Below, one piece after another: positions 28,491 to 37,090 of a stretch of DNA of 64,000 bases. Location: the NCBI RefSeq assembly GCF_018531375.1, contig NZ_JAHBOH010000001.1, positions 1,736,001 to 1,800,000 of the forward strand, in the 5' to 3' direction. The DNA comes from Cellulomonas fulva (GTDB taxonomy: Bacteria; Actinomycetota; Actinomycetes; Actinomycetales; Cellulomonadaceae). Under the pieces are notes generated by a model that ran no database searches, was not told the DNA's origin, and worked only from the letters and a program-made list of their open reading frames with translations. How positions within the stretch are numbered: the first letter of the stretch is position 1; the number at the start of each line of letters is the position of its first letter. The position numbers were made by a program, and so were the translations under genes.

Positions 28491-31400
28491 ATGATGATTC
28501 CACACGCCCATGCGCCCGGAAGGGCCGTCGTACCCCCGCGGAGAGCGGGTCGTCGACCCGCGGCACGCTGGGTCGCCGGACTTGCCGGACTTGCGGTGGT
28601 CGCGGGCGGCGCCGCCGTCGCCGCACCGGCCGGAGCGGCCGAGCCCCCGGCCCAGGACTGGACCGACACCTTCGACGGCACGACGCTCGACCCGCGCTGG
28701 GAGATCACCTCGGAGGTGCCGTCGGCGTGGTCGCTGACGTCGAACGAGGGCGCGCTGACGCTGACCTCGCAGACGGGTGACACGTACCAGACGGCCAACA
28801 GCGCCAAGAACGTCTTCATGGTGGACATCCCCGACGGTGACTTCACCGCGGTGACCACCGTGCACGCCCCGGTGTCGAAGGTGTACCAGGGCGCCGGTCT
28901 GATCGCGTGGTCGGACATGGACAACTACGTGCGCGCGGGCCTCACGTTCGTCGGCTCGCTGTCGCCCTCCGGGCGCGCGATCGAGACGGACGTGGAGAGC
29001 GGCGGCGCGTTCAGCGCGGTCGACTTCGAGGACCGCGTGGGCTCCGAGGAGGAGACGCTGCGCCTCCAGCGCACCGGCGACACCCTCACCACGAGCTACT
29101 GGGACGGGACCGACTGGGTCGTCGCGGCGACCACCACCCTCTCCTTCGACATCACGGCCGTCGGTCTCTACGCGCTCGCCGCGCAGGACGGCACCACGCA
29201 CCAGGCGGTGTTCGACTCCTTCGGCGTGACGGCGTCCGAAGGCGCCGACCAGGTGCCGTCGGGTCCGTTCACGCTGCACGCGGACGGCGGTCCGCGCTAC
29301 CTCGTCTCCGACGACGGCGCGCTGGCGCTGACGGACGCGCGCCCGACGAACGTGCTGGGGCTGGTCGCGACCGAGGGCGACGCGGGGGCGCTCACGCTGC
29401 GCACGCGTGACGGCGACCTGCCGGTCGTGGTCGACGGCGACCACCTCGCGGTCGGTGCGGCCGGCGACGACGCCGCGCCGCTGCGGCTGACCGACGCGGG
29501 CGGCGGCAAGCTCGTGCTGCGCCTGGCCGACGGCAGCGCCTACGTGGGCCTGGGCGACGGCGGCGTGCTGACCCTCGGCCCGCTCGACGACGCGGTCTAC
29601 CTGACGGTCGAGTACCAGGCCGACGGGGAGGGCGTCCTGGCGATCGACGGCGACGCCACCGCGATCGACATCTCCGACGACCTCTACGGCATCTTCTACG
29701 AGGACATCAACTACGCGGCCGACGGCGGCCTCTACGCCGAGCTGGTCCGCAACCGCTCGTTCGAGTTCAACTCGTCGGACAACGCGTCGTTCACCGGCAT
29801 GACCGCGTGGGAGACCGTGAACCGCGACGGGGCGACCGGGACCACGGCGAGCGTCGTGACCGACGGCAACCGCCTCAACGACACCAACCGCTACTACCTG
29901 CGGCTCGGCGCGACGGCTGGGGGCAGCGGCGTCCGCAACGCGTCCTACAACAACGGCGTCGCGGTCGAGGCCGGCGAGAAGTACGACTTCTCGGTGTGGG
30001 CGCGCACGACGACGGCGCAGACCCTGACGGTGCAGGTCGAGAACGCGGCCGGCACGACGGTCGTCGCCGGGGGCACGGTCGACGTCGACGGCTCCGACGC
30101 GTGGAAGAAGTACTCCGTCACCCTGACGGCGGACGCCACGACCGACGCCGGCCGCCTCGCGGTGCTCGCGGGTGCCACCAGCACCCTGCGGCTCGACATG
30201 GTCTCGCTCTTCCCGCAGGACACGTGGGTCGGCGCGGTGAACGGCAAGTCCGTGCTCCGCAAGGACCTCGCGGAGAAGATCGCGGCGCTCGACCCGTCGT
30301 TCGTCCGCTTCCCGGGCGGCTGCGTGACGAACGTCGGCACCTTCAAGTCGTACGCGGAGTCGGGCTACGTCGACCGCCGGCGCACGTACCAGTGGAAGGA
30401 GACCATCGGTCCGGTCGAGGAGCGTGCGACCAACTACAACTTCTGGGGCTACAACCAGTCCTACGGCATCGGGTACCTCGAGTACTTCGAGCTCGCCGAG
30501 GACCTGGGCGCCACGCCGCTGCCCGTGCTCTCCGTGGGCGCCAACGGCTGCGGCAGCACCGTGCCCGAGATGAAGGACCCGGCGCTGATCCAGCGCTGGG
30601 TCGACGACACGGTCGACCTGATCGAGTTCGCGAACGGCGACGTGGACACCGAGTGGGGCGCGGTCCGCGCCGAGCTCGGTCACCCGGAGCCGTTCCACCT
30701 GCGCTACATCGGCCTCGGCAACGAGGAGAACACCACGACGTTCGAGGCGAACTTCCCGAAGTTCAAGGCGGCCGTCGAGGCGGCGTACCCCGACGTCCAG
30801 ATCATCTCGAACTCGGGGCCGGACGACACGGGCAGCCGGTTCGACACCCTGTGGAAGTTCAACCGCGAGCAGGACGTCGACCTGGTCGACGAGCACTACT
30901 ACAACGACCCGGACTGGTTCCTGACGAACAACGACCGCTACGACTCGTACGACCGTGAGGGTCCGGCGGTGTTCCTCGGCGAGTACGCGTCGAAGGGCAA
31001 CACGATGTGGAACGCGCTGGCCGAGGCGTCCTACATGACCGCCATCGAGCGCAACTCCGACGTCGTCAAGCTCGCGTCCTACGCGCCGCTGCTGGCGAAC
31101 GAGAGCTACGTCCAGTGGTCGCCCGACGCGATCTGGTACGACAACGACGAGTCCTGGGGCTCGGTCAACTACTACGTGCAGAAGCTGTTCAGCACGAACA
31201 AGGGCGACCAGGTCGTGCCCAGCACGTACGAGGCGTCGGCGGAGGCGGTGCCGAACCTGTCCGGCGGCGTGTTCCTGTCGACGTGGTCCACCGCGGCCAC
31301 CTACGACGACCTCGTCGTGACGGACAACGACACGGACGACGTGCTGTTCTCGGACGACTTCGACGACGCATCGCAGTGGACGCCGCAGGCCGGCACGTGG

Positions 31401-33173
31401 GCGGTCTCGGACGGCAAGTACCGCCAGTCGTCGACCTCGGTCACGGACGCGCGGACCGTCCCGACGGGCGCCTACGACGAGGACTGGGACGACTACACCC
31501 TCGAGCTGAAGGCCACCAAGACGGCGGGCTCCGAGGGCTTCCTGGTCGGCTTCGCGGCCACCGGGTCGAACAACTACTACTGGTGGAACGTCGGCGGCTG
31601 GAACAACACCCGCCAGGCGCTCCAGAAGGCGGCCGGCGGCTCGGCGAACGAGGTCGCGGCGGTCGAGAACAGCTCGGTCGTCACCGGCCAGGAGTACGAC
31701 CTGAAGGTCGTGGTCGACGGGCGGCACATCGAGCTCTACCTCGACGGCGAGCTCCAGATGGAGTACGACGACGAGGTCCCGGCCGACGTGTACCAGGTCG
31801 TCACGCGCGACATCAGCACGGGCGACGTCGTCGTGAAGGTCGTGAACACGTCCGACACGGCGCAGCGCACGCGCATCCAGACCTCGGACGTCGAGGTCGC
31901 CGACGAGGCGACGGCCATCGAGATCGTCGGCCAGCCGGGGGACACCAACACGAAGGCGAACCCCGAGAAGCTGGTCCCGGTCGAGCGCACCATCAGCGGC
32001 GTCTCGCAGGACTTCGCGTACGACTTCCCGGCGTACTCGATCACCTTCCTGCGGCTGCACACGCCGGACACCGAGGACCCGACGATCGCCTCGATCGAGG
32101 CCGACGGGACGCCCGTCAAGGGCTACCTGGGTCAGCCGACGACCGTCACGGTGACGGCCGAGGACGACCGCGAGGTCGCGTCGGTCGAGGTGGCCGTCGA
32201 CGGCGGCGCGTGGACGACCCACGCCGGTGGCACGGTCGACGTGACCGTGAGCGGCGACGGGTCGCACTCGGTGCAGGCACGGGCGGTCGACGCGGCGGGC
32301 AACGTGTCCGCGGTCGAGACGTTCGCGCTGACGATCGACGCCACGGCGCCGGTGTCCAACGCGACGGTCGACGCGGCAGCGCGCACGGTCACGCTGCGGG
32401 CGGCGGACTCCGGTGCGGGTGTGGCCCGCATCGAGTACCGCACCGCGTCCTCCGGCCCGTGGTCGGTGTACGGCTCCGCGGTCACGGTCGGCTCGGCCCA
32501 GACGACCGTCTGGTTCCGGGCGGTCGACGCCCTCGGCAACGTCGAGGTCGCCGGTTCGGTCGTCGTCCCGAAGAAGGGCGTGACCCTCGCGGCCACGACC
32601 ACGACGGGGATCGCCCAGCCGTCGACCGTGCGGTACGGCGCGAAGCGGTCGGTCGCGGTCGCGGTGGCCGGTGTCGCCGGCTCGTCGGGCACGCCGACCG
32701 GCACGGTGCGCGTGCTCGACGGCTCGCGCCTGGTCGGCACGGGCACGCTGTCCGGCGGCCGGGCCACGGTCGCGGTGCGGACGGACCTCGCGGTCGGGAC
32801 GCACCGGCTGACGGTCAGCTACGGCGGTGACGCGCGGTTCGCGGCGTCGTCGTCGACCGTCAAGCTCGTCGTGACCAAGACGTCGACGACGACGAAGGTC
32901 ACGACGACCTCGCCGCGGGCGACGGCTCAGGGCGTGGCGACCGCCAAGGTCACCACGGCGACCGGCGTGCGCGCGACGGGCAAGGTCACCTTCGTCGTGA
33001 CGAAGGGCGGCAAGGTCGTCGCGACGCGCACGGCGTGGCTCCGCTCGACCGGCACCGCCACGGCCACGCTGCCGCGGCTCCCGGCGGGCAGCTACACCGT
33101 CAAGGCCACCTACGCGGGCTCCGGCTCGGCCACGGCCTCGTCCGGCACGAAGACGCTCGTCGTCCGCCGGTGA
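28491..33173 (+). CDS. Secreted multi-domain GH51 alpha-L-arabinofuranosidase
   Basis: A 1560-residue protein. A long basic N terminus and hydrophobic core form a signal peptide ending near residue 50. Then come a LamG/DUF1080-like sandwich (about 55-250), a beta-rich region with lipid- or sugar-trefoil-like repeats (about 255-390), and the GH51 core, which opens with YGIFYEDINYAADGGLYAEL. Catalytic residues are clear: acid/base E745 in LGNEENTT and nucleophile E831 in FLGEYAS. A further LamG-like domain (about residues 930-1135, VLFSDDFDDASQWTPQAGTW) interrupts the C-terminal beta-domain of GH51, which resumes before FAYDFPAYSITFLRLH. Ig/OmpL47-like and Big_3-type repeats close the protein. 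GH51 members release alpha-L-arabinofuranose from arabinan, arabinoxylan or glycoproteins. AGGAG lies just before ATG 28491/28494. Confidence 0.92.
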   Translation: MMIPHAHAPGRAVVPPRRAGRRPAARWVAGLAGLAVVAGGAAVAAPAGAAEPPAQDWTDTFDGTTLDPRWEITSEVPSAWSLTSNEGALTLTSQTGDTYQTANSAKNVFMVDIPDGDFTAVTTVHAPVSKVYQGAGLIAWSDMDNYVRAGLTFVGSLSPSGRAIETDVESGGAFSAVDFEDRVGSEEETLRLQRTGDTLTTSYWDGTDWVVAATTTLSFDITAVGLYALAAQDGTTHQAVFDSFGVTASEGADQVPSGPFTLHADGGPRYLVSDDGALALTDARPTNVLGLVATEGDAGALTLRTRDGDLPVVVDGDHLAVGAAGDDAAPLRLTDAGGGKLVLRLADGSAYVGLGDGGVLTLGPLDDAVYLTVEYQADGEGVLAIDGDATAIDISDDLYGIFYEDINYAADGGLYAELVRNRSFEFNSSDNASFTGMTAWETVNRDGATGTTASVVTDGNRLNDTNRYYLRLGATAGGSGVRNASYNNGVAVEAGEKYDFSVWARTTTAQTLTVQVENAAGTTVVAGGTVDVDGSDAWKKYSVTLTADATTDAGRLAVLAGATSTLRLDMVSLFPQDTWVGAVNGKSVLRKDLAEKIAALDPSFVRFPGGCVTNVGTFKSYAESGYVDRRRTYQWKETIGPVEERATNYNFWGYNQSYGIGYLEYFELAEDLGATPLPVLSVGANGCGSTVPEMKDPALIQRWVDDTVDLIEFANGDVDTEWGAVRAELGHPEPFHLRYIGLGNEENTTTFEANFPKFKAAVEAAYPDVQIISNSGPDDTGSRFDTLWKFNREQDVDLVDEHYYNDPDWFLTNNDRYDSYDREGPAVFLGEYASKGNTMWNALAEASYMTAIERNSDVVKLASYAPLLANESYVQWSPDAIWYDNDESWGSVNYYVQKLFSTNKGDQVVPSTYEASAEAVPNLSGGVFLSTWSTAATYDDLVVTDNDTDDVLFSDDFDDASQWTPQAGTWAVSDGKYRQSSTSVTDARTVPTGAYDEDWDDYTLELKATKTAGSEGFLVGFAATGSNNYYWWNVGGWNNTRQALQKAAGGSANEVAAVENSSVVTGQEYDLKVVVDGRHIELYLDGELQMEYDDEVPADVYQVVTRDISTGDVVVKVVNTSDTAQRTRIQTSDVEVADEATAIEIVGQPGDTNTKANPEKLVPVERTISGVSQDFAYDFPAYSITFLRLHTPDTEDPTIASIEADGTPVKGYLGQPTTVTVTAEDDREVASVEVAVDGGAWTTHAGGTVDVTVSGDGSHSVQARAVDAAGNVSAVETFALTIDATAPVSNATVDAAARTVTLRAADSGAGVARIEYRTASSGPWSVYGSAVTVGSAQTTVWFRAVDALGNVEVAGSVVVPKKGVTLAATTTTGIAQPSTVRYGAKRSVAVAVAGVAGSSGTPTGTVRVLDGSRLVGTGTLSGGRATVAVRTDLAVGTHRLTVSYGGDARFAASSSTVKLVVTKTSTTTKVTTTSPRATAQGVATAKVTTATGVRATGKVTFVVTKGGKVVATRTAWLRSTGTATATLPRLPAGSYTVKATYAGSGSATASSGTKTLVVRR

Positions 33174-33181
33174 CGCCCCGG

Positions 33182-33211
33182 CGCGGGCCGCGGCACCTGC
33201 CGCGGCCCGCG
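33182..33211 (+). terminator. Hairpin after the secreted GH51 gene
   Basis: A perfect 14-bp stem (33182-33195 with 33198-33211) with a two-base loop, 8 bp after the stop codon. Confidence 0.7.
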
Positions 33212-33263
33212 TCCCCCGGGCGACGCCCGGACCCGAACTCATCTTCAGACCTAGGAGTGTGCG

Positions 33264-36200
33264 ATGCGAGCACGACGACTGTGGGGAGCGGTGGCTGCGG
33301 CCTCCGTCGGCCTCACGACGGCGGTGGTGGCGACTCCCGCGAGCGCCGCGACCGGTGACGGCCTGGTGGGCTGGTGGAAGCTCGACGAGACGAGCGGCAC
33401 CGTCGCCGCGGACTCGTCGGGGAACGGCAAGGACGGCACCGTGAGCGGCGCGGCGACGTGGAACGCCGGCGACGGCTTCACGTTCTCGGGCGGCGCGAGC
33501 GGGGCGGGCAACGCCGTCAGGCTGCCGGACGGGCTGCTCAGCGGCCTCGACACGGTGTCGGTGGACTTCGACGTCCTGATCGACCCGACCCTGGCGAACA
33601 ACTACTTCATCTTCAGCCTCGGCAACAACAACGACACCGGCTACGTCTTCGTCACCGGCAAGGACTGGGAGCCGCGGTTCCGCGCCGCGATCACCAAGGC
33701 CAGCGGCGGTGCCGACGAGCAGAACACGATCCGCCAGGGCGCGCTCACCACGAACCTGTGGAAGCACGTGACGTACACGATCGTCGGCGGCACCACCGCC
33801 GCGCCCGGCTACTCGGTGCTGTACGAGGACGGCGTCGAGGTCGCCCGGAACTCGAACATCACGATCAAGCCCTCCGACATCGCGAACGGCGGGACGTTCA
33901 ACTACCTGGGCCGCTCGCCGTGGGCGGGCGACAACTCGTTCAAGGGCCGGCTCCGCGACTTCCGGGTCTACGACCGTGAGCTCGACGCGGCCGAGCTCAC
34001 GGAGCTCGCGAACGACGTCACCACCCCGGCCGTGACCAGCGCGGCGACCGCGCTGACGCTCGGGGACACCTCGGCGGTCACGGCGAACCTCACGCTGCCG
34101 GCCACGGCCACCGCGGACACCAAGGTGACCTGGGCCTCGTCGGACCCGTCCGTCGTGTCCGCGGCCGGCGTGGTGACGCGCCCGGCCGGCGGGAGCCCGG
34201 ACGCGACCGCGACCCTCACGGCGACCGTCACGCGTGGCGCGGCGACCGCGACCCGTCAGTTCGAGGTCACCGTCGTGGCCCGTCCGGACTCCGAGGGCCT
34301 GCTGGCGGAGGACCTCGCGGCGATCGAGGTCCCCAACCTCGACGACGCGCGGGGCAACCTCACGCTGCCGGCCGAGGGTGAGAACGGCTCGTCGTTCACG
34401 TGGGCGTCCGACGACGAGTCCGTCGTCACCCCCGACGGCGTGGTGCACCGCCCCGCCCACGGCCAGCCCGCCGCGACCGTCGAGCTCACGGTGACGGGCA
34501 CGCTCGACGACGCGACCGCGACCCGCACGCTCACGGCCACGGTCCCGGCGCTCCCCGAGGCGATCGACCCCGAGGCGTACGTGTTCGCGTACTTCGAGGG
34601 TGAGAGCACGGCGGACGGCGAGTCGATCTACCTCGGCGCGAGCGAGGGCGACGACCCGACGAAGTGGGACGACCTGAACGACGCCGACCCGGTGCTCACC
34701 TCGGCGTACGGCGAGAAGGGCCTGCGCGACCCGTTCGTCATCCGCTCGCCCGAGGGCGACAAGTTCTACCTGCTGGCCACGGACCTGAAGATCTACCCGG
34801 GCGGCAGCTTCGGCACCGCGCAGCAGACCGGCTCGACCTTCATCGAGGTCTGGGAGTCCACCGACCTGGTGCACTGGTCCGACCAGCGGCACGTCAAGGT
34901 CTCGTCGGACTACGCCGGCAACACCTGGGCGCCCGAGGCGTTCTACGACGAGGACCTGGGCGCGTACGTCGTGTACTGGGCCTCCAACCTGTACCCGACG
35001 ACGACCACCGCGGGCCGTGACTACCGCACGACCTACAACCGGATGATGTACGCCACGACGCGCGACTTCGTGACGTTCAGCGAGCCGCAGCCGTGGATCG
35101 ACGTCAAGCGCGGCACGGGCCTCGGCATGATCGACTCGACGGTCGTCAAGGACGGCGACACGTTCTACCGGTTCACCAAGGACGAGGCGTCCATGACGGT
35201 GCGCCAGGAGCGGTCGACCGACCTGCTCGCGACGGTGTCCGGCGCGCTGCCGACGACCTCCTCCCCGGCGACGGGCTGGCAGCTCGTCAAGGAGAAGATC
35301 GGCGTGGGCCAGCCGAACCCCTGGGGCGGCACGTTCACCAACGGCGAGGGCCCGACGGTGTTCCGGTCGAACGAGGACCCGAACACCTGGTACCTGTTCA
35401 TCGACCAGCCGAGCTACCACGGCGGCCAGGGCTACATGGCGTTCCGGACCACCGACATCGCGTCGGGCGTGTGGACCGCCGTCGAGGGCGCGCAGCTCCC
35501 GTCGAGCCCGCGGCACGGCACGGTGCTGCCTGTCTCGCAGGCCGAGTACGAGGCGCTGCTCGCCGCGTACCAGCCGGACCTCCTGGTCGAGTCCGTGGAC
35601 CCGCAGCAGGTGCTGACGGCCCAGGGCGTCGCCCCGGTGCTGCCGGCCACGGTCACGGCGCACTACGCCGACGGCTCGTCGGCGCAGGTCGCGGTCACGT
35701 GGGACGCGGTCGACGCGGGCGACTACGCCGCGCCGGGCACGTTCGAGGTGCAGGGCACGGTCGCCGGCGGCACGACGATCCGCGCGTCGGTCACGGTGCG
35801 CGTCACGGACGACTCCGACCCCGTGGTCACCCTCACGCCGACGCCGTCCGCGGACGGCTCGGCGGGCTGGTGGCGCAGCGGGACGGTCACCGTCACGGCG
35901 GACGCGGCCGACGCCGCGGGCGTCGCCTCGGTGGACGTCGCGCTCGACGGCGGCGACTGGACGACGAGCACGGGCGACCAGGCGACCACCACGGTCACCG
36001 GCGACGGCGAGCACGTCGTGCGGGCCCGGGCCACGGACACCACGGGTCGCACCTCGGCCACGCCGGAGTCGCTCACGGTGAAGATCGACGCGACGGCGCC
36101 GGTCTCGCGCGCGACGGTCGACGCCGCCTCCCGCACGGTCACCGTGCGCGCGGCGGACGAGACCTCGGGCGTGGCCGGCGTGCAGTACCGCATCGGCACG

Positions 36201-36932
36201 GGCGCGTGGCAGGAGTACACGGGCGCCGTGACGGTGGGCAGCGCGGCGACCACGGTCGGCTACCGGTCCGTCGACGTCGCCGGCAACACCGAGGTGGTCA
36301 ACACCGCGGTGGTCCCGGTGGACGGCTCCGTGCCGCGCACCACGCGGACCGTCGCGGTCGCGACGAGCCCCGTGACGGCCGGCACGCGCGCGCGGGTCAC
36401 GGTGAGCGTCTCGGCGACGAGCGGCACCCCGACCGGCACGGTGCGCGTCCTCGACGGCAGCACCAAGGTCGGCTCGGGCACGCTGTCGGGCGGCCGGGCG
36501 ACCATCACGCTGTCGAAGCTGGGCGTGGGCACGCACCGCCTCACGGTGGTGTACGCCGGCACCGCCCGGTACGCCGCCTCGCAGGGTGCGGTGACCGTCA
36601 AGGTCGTCAAGGCCGCGACGCGCACGAAGGCCGGGGCGCCCTCGGTGCTCCGCGGCCAGGCGGCCCGCGTGACCGTCGGCGTCCACACGGTCGCGCCGGC
36701 CACGGGTCCGGCGAGCGGCACGGTCAAGGTCACGGTCACCAAGGCGGGGAAGACCTACGCGACGCGCACCGCGACGCTCGGGTCCAACGGCACGGTCACC
36801 GTGACGCTGCCGCGGCTCGCCGTCGGCACGTACGCGGTCCGCGCCGCGTACGTGGGCACCGCGGAGGCCAAGGCGTCGGTGACGGTCGTGCGGCTCACGG
36901 TCCGGCCGGCGGGCGCGATGGCGTTCGTCTGA
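33264..36932 (+). CDS. Secreted LamG-GH43 enzyme with Ig-like modules
   Basis: A 1222-residue secreted protein. The signal peptide ends near PASAA (about residue 29). A LamG (concanavalin-like) domain follows at about 30-250 (DGLVGWWKLDETSGTVAADS), then two atrophied Ig-like domains (about 255-435, e.g. VTWASSDPSVVSAAGVVTRP). The GH43 catalytic domain is at about 445-775, with candidate residues D489 (GLRDPFVI), D624 (GMIDSTVV) and E695 (NGEGPTVF). A Big_4 domain, an Ig/OmpL47-like segment and Big_3-type repeats follow, like those of the preceding GH51 protein. LamG-Ig-GH43 architectures are known from alpha-L-arabinofuranosidases, so that activity is likely, but the linkage is not predictable from sequence. 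ATG 33264 has TAGGAG upstream. Confidence 0.9.
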   Translation: MRARRLWGAVAAASVGLTTAVVATPASAATGDGLVGWWKLDETSGTVAADSSGNGKDGTVSGAATWNAGDGFTFSGGASGAGNAVRLPDGLLSGLDTVSVDFDVLIDPTLANNYFIFSLGNNNDTGYVFVTGKDWEPRFRAAITKASGGADEQNTIRQGALTTNLWKHVTYTIVGGTTAAPGYSVLYEDGVEVARNSNITIKPSDIANGGTFNYLGRSPWAGDNSFKGRLRDFRVYDRELDAAELTELANDVTTPAVTSAATALTLGDTSAVTANLTLPATATADTKVTWASSDPSVVSAAGVVTRPAGGSPDATATLTATVTRGAATATRQFEVTVVARPDSEGLLAEDLAAIEVPNLDDARGNLTLPAEGENGSSFTWASDDESVVTPDGVVHRPAHGQPAATVELTVTGTLDDATATRTLTATVPALPEAIDPEAYVFAYFEGESTADGESIYLGASEGDDPTKWDDLNDADPVLTSAYGEKGLRDPFVIRSPEGDKFYLLATDLKIYPGGSFGTAQQTGSTFIEVWESTDLVHWSDQRHVKVSSDYAGNTWAPEAFYDEDLGAYVVYWASNLYPTTTTAGRDYRTTYNRMMYATTRDFVTFSEPQPWIDVKRGTGLGMIDSTVVKDGDTFYRFTKDEASMTVRQERSTDLLATVSGALPTTSSPATGWQLVKEKIGVGQPNPWGGTFTNGEGPTVFRSNEDPNTWYLFIDQPSYHGGQGYMAFRTTDIASGVWTAVEGAQLPSSPRHGTVLPVSQAEYEALLAAYQPDLLVESVDPQQVLTAQGVAPVLPATVTAHYADGSSAQVAVTWDAVDAGDYAAPGTFEVQGTVAGGTTIRASVTVRVTDDSDPVVTLTPTPSADGSAGWWRSGTVTVTADAADAAGVASVDVALDGGDWTTSTGDQATTTVTGDGEHVVRARATDTTGRTSATPESLTVKIDATAPVSRATVDAASRTVTVRAADETSGVAGVQYRIGTGAWQEYTGAVTVGSAATTVGYRSVDVAGNTEVVNTAVVPVDGSVPRTTRTVAVATSPVTAGTRARVTVSVSATSGTPTGTVRVLDGSTKVGSGTLSGGRATITLSKLGVGTHRLTVVYAGTARYAASQGAVTVKVVKAATRTKAGAPSVLRGQAARVTVGVHTVAPATGPASGTVKVTVTKAGKTYATRTATLGSNGTVTVTLPRLAVGTYAVRAAYVGTAEAKASVTVVRLTVRPAGAMAFV

Positions 36933-36979
36933 CGGATCGGGTGCGCACCGGGTGACCACCGGGTGACCACCTGACGGGC

Positions 36980-37022
36980 GACGCCCGGTGCCGGCGGGGA
37001 GGGACCGCCGGCACCGGGCGTC
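36980..37022 (+). terminator. Terminator after the LamG-GH43 gene
   Basis: A perfect 18-bp GC stem (36980-36997 with 37005-37022) with a 7-base loop, 47 bp after the stop codon. Confidence 0.75.
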
Positions 37023-37090
37023 GCCTTGTCCGTGGCCCGTACCGGCCCGGACCAGCCCGGACGCGGCGCGCGGTCTGTTTGGATGGGGGG

